Assembly: GCA_029553285.1 (NCBI GenBank) | Contig: JAKPCO010000073.1 | Span: forward strand, 91,656-155,655 | From: Methanobacteriota archaeon | GTDB lineage: Archaea > Halobacteriota > Methanosarcinia > Methanotrichales > Methanotrichaceae | Direction of reading: 5' to 3' | DNA length: 64,000 nt | Shown: one piece after another, positions 1 to 10,858 of the stretch | Position numbering within the stretch: the first letter of the stretch is position 1 | How the letters are laid out: each line of letters starts with the position of its first letter | Position numbers and translations under genes: made by a program | Notes under the pieces: generated by a model | What the model was told of the DNA's origin: nothing | Databases searched by the model: none | What the model saw: the letters and a program-made list of their open reading frames with translations, nothing else

Positions 1-1
1 C

Positions 2-553
2 GCAGCTCTTGTCCCCGGAGAGATGGTGGAGCTTGCATCTCTCCTGAATGCTCCCCTGGAGGTGAACCTCTTTCACAGGAGCGAGGAGAGGGTGAGGAGG
101 ATCGCAGATCTCCTCAGATCGCACGGCGCGAGCCTGGTGCTCGGAGAGAATCCTGACTGCAGGATACCAGGACTGGAGCACAGCCGCGCGCTGGCAACGA
201 GGGGCGGCATATATGATGCGGATGCTGTGCTGATACCCCTCGAGGACGGTGACAGGTGCGAGGCGCTTGTGGGGATGGGGAAGACTGTGATAGCTGTGGA
301 CCTCAATCCCCTCTCAAGGACATCGATGATGGCAAGCATCACGATCGTGGACAACATAACAAGAGCTGTGCCGAATCTCATGGGGAAGATAAGATCTCTC
401 TCAGGGACCCCCGCAGAGCATCTTCAGACTGTGCTGAGGGATTACAGCAACAGGGACACATTGAGGGATGCTCTGCTCGAGATGCGTGAGTATCTAACCG
501 CAAGAATGAATGAGCTGGATGGTGTACAGGGATCAGCCGGTAAGCAGATATGA
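2..553 (+). CDS. 4-phosphopantoate--beta-alanine ligase (archaeal phosphopantothenate synthetase), 3' part
   Basis: Joins 4-phosphopantoate to beta-alanine in the archaeal coenzyme A pathway. The frame is open from base 2, so the N-terminus lies outside the window; 183 residues are visible, beginning AALVPGEMVELASLLNAPLEVNLF. Family features are the NPLSRTSMMASITIVDNI segment followed by RAVPNL, conserved in archaeal phosphopantothenate synthetases. The C-terminal tail after about residue 150 is less conserved. A second CoA gene, the DUF359 kinase, lies at 52.1 kb. Family assignment is confident; the true start is not visible. Confidence 0.85.
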   Translation, partial: AALVPGEMVELASLLNAPLEVNLFHRSEERVRRIADLLRSHGASLVLGENPDCRIPGLEHSRALATRGGIYDADAVLIPLEDGDRCEALVGMGKTVIAVDLNPLSRTSMMASITIVDNITRAVPNLMGKIRSLSGTPAEHLQTVLRDYSNRDTLRDALLEMREYLTARMNELDGVQGSAGKQI

Positions 554-740
554 GCGAGTCCATGAGCAGGTCCTGCTCTCGATGACTGAACATGCTCTCA
601 GAAACCTGCGGGCGCAATGGTACAGGATCTCATGCCTCCGAACTCAATGGATTGCGAGAACAAAAAGGTGCTGCTATCTCCCTTGCTGTATCCCTGAGCG
701 CCCGCAAACAATATCTCTGAGATCATCTTGAGATCACATC

Positions 741-932
741 ATGGATAGAAAGCAGCTGGAGATAATAACAAGCACCGGCATGGTTCTGGCACTGATAGCC
801 ATGTTGATTGCGATACAGCTTGTGCTCCCCGAGACCCTCAGGCCCCTTGGTTTCGTCGGGGCTGTGGCTCTTTACATAATCCTGATGTCGCTGATCGGAC
901 TCCGGCTTGTCGGTGCATGCCAGCAGATCTAA
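741..932 (+). CDS. small two-helix membrane protein, unknown function
   Basis: A 63-residue protein starting at ATG with two predicted membrane segments, about residues 12-32 (TGMVLALIAMLIAIQLVL) and 38-57 (FVGAVALYIILMSLIGLRLV). It sits just upstream of sepF. The TATA-like AAATATAATA that should serve sepF overlaps its stop codon. No strong ribosome-binding site is visible. I do not recognise the family. It is kept because the hydrophobic pattern is coherent and no better frame exists here. Confidence 0.5.
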   Translation: MDRKQLEIITSTGMVLALIAMLIAIQLVLPETLRPLGFVGAVALYIILMSLIGLRLVGACQQI

Positions 933-968
933 ATATAATAATAATCATCACATCCCTGAGGGTTTGAG

Positions 969-1328
969 ATGGTGAAGTTCCTTGAAAGACTGATGGGCAG
1001 GCCTGCCACAGATGAGTATGTGGAGGTGGACCTGGGCCAGTTCGAGGACGAGCCTGAGAGTCCCAGGGCGTATCTCAGAGTGGCCGAGCTCACGTCTCTC
1101 GATGTGCTGCCGGAGATAAAGCAGGAGATACGATCCCGCAATATACTGCTGGTTGATATAGCGCCCATGAAGAGGGACAAGGCATCTCTGGACAGGGCGA
1201 TAGGCGAGCTGAGGAAGATCGTCGAGGATATGGCTGGAGATATAGCCGGAGTTGGAGACGATCTGGTCGTAATAGTTCCGAGTGGCATAAGGATCGACAG
1301 GGAGAAGGTTGTGGGAGGAAGAGATTGA
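969..1328 (+). CDS. sepF: SepF-like cell division protein
   Basis: A 119-residue protein with the archaeal SepF (DUF552) layout: a short N-terminal amphipathic segment (MVKFLERLMGR) that would bind membrane, an acidic linker, and a C-terminal beta-alpha domain ending in DDLVVIVPSGIRID. In archaea SepF anchors FtsZ to the membrane at the division site. An AAATATAATA box at 931-940 predicts a start of transcription near 961, so the leader would be very short. The stop codon overlaps the next gene by four bases (TTGA), which suggests coupling with the ZPR1 gene. Confidence 0.85.
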   Translation: MVKFLERLMGRPATDEYVEVDLGQFEDEPESPRAYLRVAELTSLDVLPEIKQEIRSRNILLVDIAPMKRDKASLDRAIGELRKIVEDMAGDIAGVGDDLVVIVPSGIRIDREKVVGGRD

Positions 1329-1900
1329 AGCTCAAGACGAAGGCGAGCTGCCCCATGTGCGGGGCGACGATGGAGTTCAACTGGGAGACGACAGAGCTGC
1401 CATACTTCGGGGATGCTCTGATCATCGCAGGGGTCTGCGAGTGCGGCTTCAGGCACAGCGATACGATGCTCCTGAGCCAGCGAGAGCCGTGCAGGCACAC
1501 TCTTGTGGTCAGGGAGCTAGAGGACCTGAACGCCAGGGTTCTCAGATCCTCCAGCGGCACGATCCACATACCTGAGATAGGCGTGGATATCGAGCCAGGA
1601 TATGCATCTGAGGCTTACATAACAAACATCGAGGGTGTTCTAGTCAGGGTGAAGGGCATAGTCGAGTTCGCAACGAACGCGGCAAGACAGGCCAGGGATA
1701 TGGAGAGGACCGCAAAGGGCGAGGAGATCCTCTCGAAGATAGAGATGGCGCTCAGGGGCGAGTTCAGCCTCACGGTGATCCTGGAGGATCCGTTCGGAAA
1801 CAGCGCCATAATATCGGATCACGTTGTGGCAACACCTCTGTCCATAGAGGAGGCCAGCACTCTGAAGACGGGCATGATAGTTCTTGATCTCTCCGAGTGA
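1325..1900 (+). CDS. ZPR1 zinc-finger domain protein
   Basis: A 191-residue protein from a TTG start that overlaps the sepF stop. The N-terminus carries a four-cysteine zinc ribbon (CPMCGATMEF then CECGF) and the diagnostic ZPR1 segment ELPYFGDALIIAGVCECGFR. The remainder is a beta-rich domain ending in DDHVV-type residues (ISDHVVATPLSIEEA). In eukaryotes ZPR1 binds elongation factor 1A; the archaeal role is unsettled. The gene overlaps cofD by four bases (GTGA), placing it in a sepF-ZPR1-cofD run. Confidence 0.88.
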   Translation: MKLKTKASCPMCGATMEFNWETTELPYFGDALIIAGVCECGFRHSDTMLLSQREPCRHTLVVRELEDLNARVLRSSSGTIHIPEIGVDIEPGYASEAYITNIEGVLVRVKGIVEFATNAARQARDMERTAKGEEILSKIEMALRGEFSLTVILEDPFGNSAIISDHVVATPLSIEEASTLKTGMIVLDLSE

Positions 1901-2790
1901 GCATGCTGATACTCAGTGGCGGCACAGGCACACCAAAACTGCTTCGCGGCCTTGCAAGGCTCCTGGATCCCGAGGAGATCACGGTCGTTGTCAACACAGC
2001 CGAGGACCTCTGGGTCTCCGGGAACCTCGTATCCCCTGACCTGGATACTGTCATCTACACCCTGGCAGGGTTAATAGATGAAGAGAGATGGTGGGGCATC
2101 AGGGGGGACAGCTTCATCACGCACACCCGTCTGAGAGAACTGGGTGTGAGAGAGAGGCTCGCAATAGGCGATGTTGACAGGGCATTTCATATCCTCCGAT
2201 CCAATGTTATTCGCAGAGGGGGCACGCTCAGCGATGCCACCGGGATGCTGAGAGAAGCGCTGGGGATCAGGTCCAGTGTATTCCCGATGAGCGATGAGAG
2301 AGTATCCACGATCATCAAAACACCACTGGGCGAGATGCATTTCCAGGAGTTCTGGGTCGAGAGGCGGGGTGAGCCCGAGGTCCTGGGCATTCGCTTTGAT
2401 GGCATCGATGATGCGAGACCCAGCAGCGGATTCCTTGAGGCCCTCAGAAAAGAGGAGACGGTCGTAATCGGACCCAGCAACCCGGTGACAAGCATCGGCC
2501 CGATCCTCTCGCTGAAGGGCGTGAGGGATGCGATTGCGGAGAAGACGACAGTGGCTGTGAGCCCCCTCGATGGAGACAGGCCTTTCAGCGGGCCTGCGGC
2601 CAGGTTCATGAGGGCTGTGGGGGTCGAGCCGAACGATGAGGGCGTTATCTCGATTCTGGGAGAGGTGGATCATTTCATTGTATCGATGAGCAGCAGCTAT
2701 CAAGGAAGATGCATACGCGCTGACACGCGCATCGATAGCATGGAGGATAGCATAAGGCTCGCGAAGGAGATAGTGAGGCTCGCAGGATGA
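1897..2790 (+). CDS. cofD: 2-phospho-L-lactate transferase, coenzyme F420 synthesis
   Basis: CofD transfers the phospholactyl (or enolpyruvyl) moiety from its GDP- or GMP-activated donor onto Fo, giving the F420 core. The 297-residue length is normal. Signatures are the N-terminal MLILSGGTGTPKLLRGLA loop, NTAEDLWVSGNLVSPDLDT and the IGPSNPVTSIGPIL stretch. The start is GTG, overlapping the ZPR1 stop in a GTGA junction; an in-frame ATG two codons on is also possible. F420 is an essential hydride carrier in methanogenesis. Confidence 0.93.
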   Translation: MSMLILSGGTGTPKLLRGLARLLDPEEITVVVNTAEDLWVSGNLVSPDLDTVIYTLAGLIDEERWWGIRGDSFITHTRLRELGVRERLAIGDVDRAFHILRSNVIRRGGTLSDATGMLREALGIRSSVFPMSDERVSTIIKTPLGEMHFQEFWVERRGEPEVLGIRFDGIDDARPSSGFLEALRKEETVVIGPSNPVTSIGPILSLKGVRDAIAEKTTVAVSPLDGDRPFSGPAARFMRAVGVEPNDEGVISILGEVDHFIVSMSSSYQGRCIRADTRIDSMEDSIRLAKEIVRLAG

Positions 2791-2803
2791 GTGCGTCATT
2801 TCA

Positions 2804-2894
2804 TCTCAGAGGTCCATGTCAGCTCAGAGGTCCAAGCGCGAACGAAATCTTTCGGGGGAGCCACAGGTCTGCAAATTACAAGGGACCTCTGAGA
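2804..2894. repeat. direct and inverted 12-bp repeats upstream of the marker 12 gene
   Basis: TCTCAGAGGTCC at 2804-2815 is repeated as CTCAGAGGTCC at 2823-2833 and appears inverted as GGACCTCTGAGA at 2883-2894. Between them lies a small hairpin, CGAAATCTTTCG (about 2842-2853). The layout could fold in RNA or bind a dimeric regulator. It sits immediately upstream of the methanogenesis marker 12 gene. Confidence 0.55.
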
Positions 2895-2917
2895 CCCTCG
2901 CATGAGAAGGAGAGCAC

Positions 2918-3853
2918 ATGTTCATAGGTGTCGACCACGGGACGAGAGCGATAAGGTTTGCGGACCATCATGGTGATGGCATCGCAATACCCAGATCAGA
3001 GGCTGGATCCCTCAGGCCGGAGGAGATACTGAAAAGGATCGAGGATCATTTTCATGGATCTTTCGATCTCGTGGCGCTCTGCTACTCGATGGGCGACGGC
3101 ATAACGCGCATAACCAGGATACAGGATGCTGAGAACAGGGGGCTCGCCAGGCTCAGCGGTGCAGGGATCGAGGTGGGTGGCGGGACCAGGGTGTACGAGG
3201 CGATGGCGATCTCTGGCTGGCCGGTGGTCCTGCTCCCGGGCATACACAGGGGCTCCAGAATAGACGCCAGGATGAAGGTCTTTTCGCATGGAGCAAGCCC
3301 TGAGAAGGTCGGCCTCGGGTACTATGTGGTGCGCAGGGGTGTGGGGAATGCTGTGATAGCGGATGCGAGCTCCAACACAGTCACGATCGGCATAAACGAG
3401 GGGAGGATCACCGGCGCGATAGATGCGCCGATATTCGCCCCGGGGCTGCTTCAGGGGCCGCTGGATGTCGATGCGATACGGGCTGTTGATGATGGATTGA
3501 TGACAGCGAATGAGGCATTCTCGCATGGCGGCATCCTCAGAAGGATGAATCTGTCGGAGGATGACGATCTCGCGCTTGAGACCCTGGCGCTCTTCGCAGC
3601 GATGGAGATGAGCGCGATGTCTGTTCTTCTCAGAGACCTCGGCGCTGGATCTCCGGATATGTTTCTTGCAGGAGACCCTGCTGCTCGTATCGCCAAACGT
3701 GTCTCTGAGCTTCTCGGCACCGATGTCATCCCTCTGCCATCATTTGCTTCGGCCACCGGCTGCGCCTGGATCGCAGAAGATATATCCGCAGGGATGAGAT
3801 CCATAATGGGGATAGATGTCGATGAACGTGTTTTCAGACAGCATGAGATATGA
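2918..3853 (+). CDS. methanogenesis marker protein 12 (UPF0285 family)
   Basis: A 311-residue protein starting MFIGVDHGTRAIRF, an ASKHA-type (acetate kinase/hsp70/actin fold) phosphate-loop beginning. Later motifs are GVGNAVIADASSNTVTIGI and a glycine-rich FLAGDPAARIAKRVSELLG near the C-terminus. The family is restricted to methanogens and has no assigned biochemical role; a small-molecule kinase or redox-sensor role is inference only. The ATG is preceded by GAAGGAGAG with good spacing. An unusual repeat-rich leader lies directly upstream. Confidence 0.8.
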   Translation: MFIGVDHGTRAIRFADHHGDGIAIPRSEAGSLRPEEILKRIEDHFHGSFDLVALCYSMGDGITRITRIQDAENRGLARLSGAGIEVGGGTRVYEAMAISGWPVVLLPGIHRGSRIDARMKVFSHGASPEKVGLGYYVVRRGVGNAVIADASSNTVTIGINEGRITGAIDAPIFAPGLLQGPLDVDAIRAVDDGLMTANEAFSHGGILRRMNLSEDDDLALETLALFAAMEMSAMSVLLRDLGAGSPDMFLAGDPAARIAKRVSELLGTDVIPLPSFASATGCAWIAEDISAGMRSIMGIDVDERVFRQHEI

Positions 3854-4085
3854 TGATTGGCTTGAGGTCCTGAAAGAGCTCGAGGAGATGGCGAGGTCCT
3901 CTGAGAGCAGCGTGACTGCACACTCCCTCCTCCACAGGGTGGAAGCGCTTGCAGGACGTGAGGACGTGCCGCCTGAGCTTGAGGGCAGGCTGGATATGCT
4001 GCTGATGGAGCTGACCGAGGCCTCAAGGGATGCATGCACAAACACGAAGTGCCCGCATTACGGAAAAAGATGCAGGATGCGGTAA
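3843..4085 (+). CDS. small conserved-looking protein with C-terminal cysteine cluster
   Basis: An 80-residue protein overlapping the stop of the marker 12 gene by 11 bases; an upstream in-frame ATG at 3816 would add nine residues. It is mostly helical and acidic (LEVLKELEEMARSSESS) and ends in CTNTKCPHYGKRCRMR, whose cysteines and histidine could bind a metal. Overlap with marker 12 suggests cotranscription and perhaps a shared role. I do not recognise the family. Confidence 0.6.
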   Translation: MRYDDWLEVLKELEEMARSSESSVTAHSLLHRVEALAGREDVPPELEGRLDMLLMELTEASRDACTNTKCPHYGKRCRMR

Positions 4086-4203
4086 CCGAGTCGTACGCCA
4101 TTCATCCCCTCCCTGAAGAGGGAGGGCATCCATCTGCTTTCCTGTAAATACAATGTAAATACAGACGCGGGCTGCAATCCCGCGGGTATTCAAGTTACAG
4201 GGT

Positions 4204-4311
4204 CTACCTGACGCCCGACCGGCTGTCGGACCACTTGTTCGATATCCATGGCAGCGCAACGACCAGGACTCCGAATATCACCACAACAAGCACATGATCC
4301 ATGATGCTCAT
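4204..4311 (-). CDS. 35-aa single-span membrane peptide
   Basis: The peptide is MSIMDHVLVVVIFGVLVVAL followed by PWISNKWSDSRSGVR: one hydrophobic helix at residues 7-21 and a charged C-terminal tail. Its expression signals are strong: a GGAGGTGA ribosome-binding site five bases before the ATG and a TATA-like AGGTTTAAGT (4361-4370) that predicts transcription from about 4340. It is convergent with the marker 12 pair. Its function is unknown; the hydrophobic peptide could be a subunit of a membrane complex, but that is only a possibility. Confidence 0.65.
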   Translation of the reverse strand: MSIMDHVLVVVIFGVLVVALPWISNKWSDSRSGVR

Positions 4312-4360
4312 CGATGTCACCTCCCGAGAGACAGAGCTGTACACCCTGCGATCCACTAGA

Positions 4361-4370
4361 ACTTAAACCT
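4361..4370 (-). promoter_or_regulatory. TATA box for the 35-aa peptide gene
   Basis: AGGTTTAAGT on the minus strand, about 50 bases before the peptide ATG. A start of transcription about 26 bases downstream leaves a leader of about 30 bases containing the ribosome-binding site. Confidence 0.5.
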
Positions 4371-4569
4371 TTTGACATGATTGACAACTTCTTCAGGGAT
4401 TGTTTGGCACAGCAAAGACCATCTATCATCATTAATCGTGATTTTGATAACCATCTGCCAGACCGTTTCCTGGCTCAGGCCCTCTGGCGGGATGTTCTGT
4501 GGGCTCTGGAGGGGCGAGATATCAGCGATCACACAGCCGGGGATTCTTAAAAACCCATCCTTTTGGTAT

Positions 4570-4720
4570 CGCTCTTATGTATTCAGCGACCTGAGGGACA
4601 TGCAAGCCATTTGCTGAATGGGTTCATTCGCTCGCCATGCCTTCGACACAGTCGAAGGTAAGTCGAAACGCTTGCATGGCATGACGGATGCCTCTTCTGG
4701 TAAGCTTATAGACAAGAGCA
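4570..4720. mobile_element. degenerate copy of the 124-bp inverted-repeat element
   Basis: Begins CGCTCTTATGT and ends in TAGACAAGAGCA, matching the terminal repeats of the intact copies. Inner blocks such as GCCATTTGCTGAATG and TTCTGGTAAGCTTAT align with the other copies. It is longer (151 bp) because of an internal segment containing the palindrome CTTCGACACAGTCGAAG. No flanking target duplication is visible, so it is probably old. Confidence 0.65.
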
Positions 4721-4735
4721 AAGCTTCTTTGATGC

Positions 4736-4841
4736 GCAGGCCTGCTGTACTGAGGATGGATCTCCACAGGGATGCCACGACCGTCATCCTTCACGAGACC
4801 GAGCCGTCTCCATGGATGACCACGGACATCTCCTTGCAGTA
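4736..4841 (-). pseudogene. duplicated fragment of gyrB
   Basis: About 105 bp almost identical to the gyrB segment at 8906-9012, in the same orientation, with one deleted base and about two substitutions. The gyrB source encodes the ATP-site region around [18 protein letters not shown]. The deletion breaks the frame, so it cannot encode protein. It lies between a degenerate repeat element and the 3' end of gyrA. Confidence 0.85.
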
Positions 4842-4893
4842 CGGGTGCATCAGGCAGATCCCCGAACAGGAGGTTAATAGGAATACTCCACTC

Positions 4894-7284
4894 TTAATCG
4901 ACCCTTGCCACGTCTGATATCTCGTCCCCTGGCTTCACGTCCATGATCTTCACGCCCTGTGTTGCCCTTCCCTGCACCCTCACATCGGATGCGGCTATTC
5001 TGATCATAACCCCCTCCTTTGTGGTTACCAGTAGACCGTCGTCTTCGGATACAGTTATCGCGGCCACCACATCCCCTCTTCGCGTGTCTATGTTCTTGAC
5101 CCCCTTGCCTCCGCGCCTCTGGAGCGGATACTCGCTTAGATCCGTCCTCTTTCCGTATCCCTGAGTGGTTATGGTGAAGAGCGTCTCGCCCTCTTTTACC
5201 ACATCCATGGAGATCAGCTCATCCCCCTCGGAGAGGTTTATCGCCTTCACCCCCATCGATCCCCTCCCGCTCGCTCTCACATCCCTCTCGTGGAACCTTA
5301 TCGCCTTTCCCTTCTTTGTGGCGACGATCAGCTCCCTCGAGCCGTCTGTGAGCCTGGCGGCCACAAGAGAGTCGCCGCGAAGGTTAACGGCCTTGATCCC
5401 TCCCCTTCTCGGATTGCTGAACGCCCTTATCGGGGTCTTTACGATGCTGCCCATGCGTGTAGCGAGCACGATGTAACCATCGGTGCTGAAGCTCTCGACG
5501 GGTATCGCCTCGGTGATCCTCTCGTTCTCCTCCAGCTGCAGCAGGCTTGCTATCGATCTGCCTCTGGATACCTTGGATGCCATCGGTATCTCATAGACCC
5601 TGAGCCAGTGCGCCTTGCCCCTGTCTGTGAAGATCAGGAGGTAATCAAGCGTCGATGCCGTGAATATATCTGTGACGAAATCCTCGCTCTTCGTCTCGGC
5701 CCCGATTCTGCCCTTTCCCCCTCTCCTCTGCATTCTGTACACAGAGAGGGGCTGGCGTTTGATGTAGCCGTTGTTTGTTATTATCACCGCGACCTCTTCC
5801 TCCTGGATTAGATCCTCAGGCCTCACGGACTCCACAGACTCCACTATCTCTGTCCTTCTGTCATCTCCGTAGCTCTCAGCGAGTTTTCTCAGTTCATTCT
5901 TGATTATATCGAGGACCTCAGCCCTGCTCGCGAGTATTCCCCTCAATCTTGCGATCGTGGCCTCCAGCTCTCTGGCCTCGGATGCGATCTTCTCCTGCTC
6001 AAGGCCTGTGAGCCTCTGCAGCCTCATATCCAGAATCGCCCTCGCCTGCTCCTCGCTGAGCCCGAACCGCTCCATGAGCAGATCCCTGGCCTCTGAGGGT
6101 GAGGGCGAGCCCCTGATCAGGGCTATGACATCATCTATGCTCCTGAGGGCTATCAAAATTCCCGCGAGTATGTGCGCTCTTTTCTCAGCCTGGTCGAGCT
6201 CGAAGCGGGTCCTCCTCTCGATCACCTCGGCCCTGTAGTTGATGTAGTGCTCCAGGGTCTCCTTCAGAGTAAGAGTCCTGGGCTGGCCGTCGACGAGGAC
6301 GAGGTTGATTATGCCGTATGTTGTCTCAAGCTGCGTATGCTTGTGGAGCTGATTGAGCACGACCTGCGGATTCACACCCTGCTTCAGCTCCACGACCAGC
6401 CTTATCCCCTCTCTATCGGATTCATCCCTGATCTCAGAGATCCCATCCACCCTTCCTGTCTTGACGAGCTCCGCGATGTCCTCCACGACCTTGGCCTTGT
6501 TGACCTGATACGGGAGCTCTGTGAATACTATCCTGGAGCCCCTTCGCCCCTCCTCTATCTCGGATCTGGCTCTGATCGTTATCGTGCCTCTGCCTGTGGC
6601 ATAAGCGCTCTCTATGCCGCTTTTTCCCACTATGTATCCTCCGGTGGGAAAATCCGGTCCCTGGATGAAGTTCATGAGATCCGCTACAGAGGCATCGGGG
6701 TTCTCGATCAGATGGATGAGCGCATATACAACCTCTCGGAGGTTGTGAGGCGGTATGTTCGTCGCCATTCCAACAGCGATGCCTGTGGACCCGTTGACTA
6801 GGAGATTGGGAAGCCTGGATGGGAGGACAGTCGGCTCCTTCATAGAGCCGTCGTAGTTCGGCACGAAATCCACGGTGTCCTTCTCGATATCCGCTAGCAT
6901 CTCGCCCGCGATCCTTGAGAGCCGGACCTCTGTGTATCGCATCGCAGCGGGCGGATCTCCATCGACCGAGCCGAAGTTTCCCTGGCCATCGATCAGGGTG
7001 TAGCGCATCGAGAAGTCCTGGGCCATCCTGACCATGGTGTCGTAGATCGCTGCATCTCCATGCGGGTGGTACTTACCCATGACATCGCCGACTATGCGTG
7101 CGGACTTCTTGTAGGGCTGATCGAATGTCACGCCCTGCTCGTACATGGCGTAGAGGATGCGCCTGTGAACCGGCTTCAGGCCGTCCCTGACATCGGGAAG
7201 CGCCCGCCCGACGATCACGCTCATCGCGTAATCTATGTAGGAGGATTTCATCTCCTCTGTTACATCGACATCTATCTCTGCCAT
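4894..7284 (-). CDS. gyrA: DNA gyrase subunit A
   Basis: Breakage-reunion subunit of type IIA topoisomerase. The protein has 796 residues. The N-terminal catalytic core has [10 protein letters not shown] and the active tyrosine at about residue 117 ([10 protein letters not shown]). The C-terminal beta-pinwheel has the GyrA box QRRGGKG near residue 530 and again near 740, which marks a true gyrase rather than topoisomerase IV. It lies three bases downstream of gyrB in one operon. Archaea of the Methanosarcina/Archaeoglobus/halophile groups are known to carry this bacterial-type pair. Confidence 0.97.
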   Translation of the reverse strand: MAEIDVDVTEEMKSSYIDYAMSVIVGRALPDVRDGLKPVHRRILYAMYEQGVTFDQPYKKSARIVGDVMGKYHPHGDAAIYDTMVRMAQDFSMRYTLIDGQGNFGSVDGDPPAAMRYTEVRLSRIAGEMLADIEKDTVDFVPNYDGSMKEPTVLPSRLPNLLVNGSTGIAVGMATNIPPHNLREVVYALIHLIENPDASVADLMNFIQGPDFPTGGYIVGKSGIESAYATGRGTITIRARSEIEEGRRGSRIVFTELPYQVNKAKVVEDIAELVKTGRVDGISEIRDESDREGIRLVVELKQGVNPQVVLNQLHKHTQLETTYGIINLVLVDGQPRTLTLKETLEHYINYRAEVIERRTRFELDQAEKRAHILAGILIALRSIDDVIALIRGSPSPSEARDLLMERFGLSEEQARAILDMRLQRLTGLEQEKIASEARELEATIARLRGILASRAEVLDIIKNELRKLAESYGDDRRTEIVESVESVRPEDLIQEEEVAVIITNNGYIKRQPLSVYRMQRRGGKGRIGAETKSEDFVTDIFTASTLDYLLIFTDRGKAHWLRVYEIPMASKVSRGRSIASLLQLEENERITEAIPVESFSTDGYIVLATRMGSIVKTPIRAFSNPRRGGIKAVNLRGDSLVAARLTDGSRELIVATKKGKAIRFHERDVRASGRGSMGVKAINLSEGDELISMDVVKEGETLFTITTQGYGKRTDLSEYPLQRRGGKGVKNIDTRRGDVVAAITVSEDDGLLVTTKEGVMIRIAASDVRVQGRATQGVKIMDVKPGDEISDVARVD

Positions 7285-7287
7285 GAA

Positions 7288-9210
<1,923 letters not shown>

Positions 9211-9238
9211 TTATGGGCTTCTACAATAAGTATCTAAT

Positions 9239-9254
9239 CCCGGAGCATGCCGGG
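9239..9254 (-). terminator. GC hairpin after the mevalonate-entry operon
   Basis: CCCGGAGCATGCCGGG is a perfect palindrome 28 bases beyond the DUF35 stop, between that operon and the gyrB promoter. It is not followed by a clear T tract on the minus strand, so it may be a processing or pausing hairpin rather than a true terminator. Confidence 0.4.
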
Positions 9255-9282
9255 GAGGTAACGCTCATCAAAGCAGCCATCT

Positions 9283-9693
9283 CTAAGGGGCATCCTCTGC
9301 AGGAGCGAACTTTGTTCCGTAGTATATTATGCCCCTCTCCCCCTCCTTTCCGAGTATCCTGAAAACAGGCCTGACCCGCATGCCTATTTTCATGCTCTCA
9401 GGCGAGCAAACGACCTGTCCTGTGAGCTTCGGACCCTCGTCAAGCTGGATTATCGCTAAATTGTATGGAGTGAGCCTCTCGAAGTCCTCTGTCGCGCTGT
9501 ATATCGTCGTGTATGTGATCACAGTGCCTGTCCCCCTGAACCTGTACTCCTCCATCTGGCCCGTCCTCCTGCAGTTCGGGCAGAGAGTCCTTGGGGGGAA
9601 GTAGTACTCCCCACAGCTCTTGCAGTGCGTTCCTATCAGGTTGTACCTCTGGGGTATGCACCTCCAGAACCTCGGAGCATTTGTCGTCGTGGT
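9283..9693 (-). CDS. DUF35 OB-fold/zinc-ribbon protein partnered with thiolase and HMG-CoA synthase; start unresolved
   Basis: About 136 residues. The zinc ribbon (CKSCGEYYFPPRTLCPNC) precedes an OB-fold (YRFRGTGTVITYTTIYSATE). In archaea such proteins bridge the thiolase and HMG-CoA synthase. The first in-frame ATG (9555) lies after the ribbon, yet the conserved TNAPRFWRCIPQRYNL upstream is in the same frame, so translation must begin near 9693. No ATG, GTG or TTG occurs there. A GTG overlapping the thiolase stop (GTGA, 9698) is in a different frame, so a one-base frameshift or a non-standard start is implied. Confidence 0.85.
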   Translation of the reverse strand, partial: TTTTNAPRFWRCIPQRYNLIGTHCKSCGEYYFPPRTLCPNCRRTGQMEEYRFRGTGTVITYTTIYSATEDFERLTPYNLAIIQLDEGPKLTGQVVCSPESMKIGMRVRPVFRILGKEGERGIIYYGTKFAPAEDAP

Positions 9694-9694
9694 A

Positions 9695-10858
9695 TCACCT
9701 CGAGAGTATGTGCACCAGTGCGGTTCCTCCGGAGCCGCCGACGTTGTGCGTCAGGCCGACCTCAGCATCAACCACCTGACGTTTGCCAGCCTCGCCCCTC
9801 AGCTGTAGCACGATCTCGTACGCCTGCTTTATGCCCGTGGCGCCCACAGGATGGCCGCATGCCTTCAGCCCCCCGGATGTGTTGACTGCGACGTCCCCTC
9901 CGATGGAGGTTCTCCCCTCCTCTGTTGCCTTCCCCCCCTCTCCCTTCGGGAAGAATCCGAGATCCTCGATGGCCAGGATCTCTCCTATGGTGAAGCAGTC
10001 ATGGACCTCTGCCACATCGATGTCCTGTGGGGTTAACCGCGCCTGAGCAAATGCCTTCTTCGCTGCATAGACAGTCGCGTCCAGCGTTGTAATGTCTCTC
10101 CGGTCGTGGAGCGCGAGGCTGTCGCTCGCCTGCGCGCTTGCCAGGATCCTGATGGGCGTGTCGCAGTATCTGGATGCGATATCTGAGGGCGCGAGAACAA
10201 CCGCAGCCGCTCCGTCAGTTATCGGCGAGCAGTCCAGGACCCTGAGAGGATCCGCGACCAGAGGAGAGCTGATGACATCCTCCACTTTTATCTCCGTATG
10301 GTACTGAGCGATCGGATTCATATGGCCGTGGTGGTGGTTCTTCACGGCCACCTGCGCGAGCTGCTCTCTTGTCGTGCCGTATCTTCGCATGTGAAGCCTC
10401 GCGATCATCGCATAAAGCGCCGGGAATGTCGCACCGAAGAAGCACTCCCACTCCCTGTCTGCAGCTGCTGCAAGAGCATCCGCCGCTACGCCACTTGAGA
10501 CATCGGTCATCTTCTCAACGCCGGCTGCTATGACTATGTCCGCATAACCGCTGGCGACCGCCAGGAACGCCTCGCGGAGTGCAAGGCCGCCGGATGCGCA
10601 TGCAGCCTCGACCCTGGTCGATGGTATGTGCAGCCTTGAGAGGCCTGCATAGTCCGCTATCAGAGCGCCTATGTGCTCCTGCTCCACGAACCTGCCGCCG
10701 CTCATGTTTCCAACATAGAGAGCGTCTATGGCCTCGCCTGTGACACCAGCGTCCTCTATCGCGGCTATTCCCGTCTCCACGACCAGATCGCGCAGGGAGC
10801 TGTCCCAGCGCTCGCCGAACCGGGTGCATCCGACCCCGATGATTGATACCGGTCTCAT
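9695..10858 (-). CDS. thiolase family acetyl-CoA acetyltransferase
   Basis: Makes acetoacetyl-CoA, the first step of the mevalonate route to isoprenoid ether lipids. The 387-residue protein has the nucleophile in [12 protein letters not shown], a VHDCFTIGE stretch and the catalytic CGHPVGATG near the C-terminus. It overlaps the HMG-CoA synthase stop by four bases and is followed at once by the DUF35 gene. The archaeal enzyme forms a channelling complex with its two neighbours, so the unfavourable condensation is pulled forward. Confidence 0.92.
   Translation of the reverse strand: MRPVSIIGVGCTRFGERWDSSLRDLVVETGIAAIEDAGVTGEAIDALYVGNMSGGRFVEQEHIGALIADYAGLSRLHIPSTRVEAACASGGLALREAFLAVASGYADIVIAAGVEKMTDVSSGVAADALAAAADREWECFFGATFPALYAMIARLHMRRYGTTREQLAQVAVKNHHHGHMNPIAQYHTEIKVEDVISSPLVADPLRVLDCSPITDGAAAVVLAPSDIASRYCDTPIRILASAQASDSLALHDRRDITTLDATVYAAKKAFAQARLTPQDIDVAEVHDCFTIGEILAIEDLGFFPKGEGGKATEEGRTSIGGDVAVNTSGGLKACGHPVGATGIKQAYEIVLQLRGEAGKRQVVDAEVGLTHNVGGSGGTALVHILSR

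Noticed and set aside
510..731. 73-residue plus-strand open frame after the phosphopantothenate synthetase gene
   Set aside because: No ribosome-binding site, an odd composition with many Arg and Cys residues, and no recognisable motif; it overlaps the previous gene's end.
2071..2799. 242-residue open frame on the minus strand inside cofD
   Set aside because: It lies wholly antisense to a well-supported cofD and has no family motif or ribosome-binding site; it reflects codon bias.
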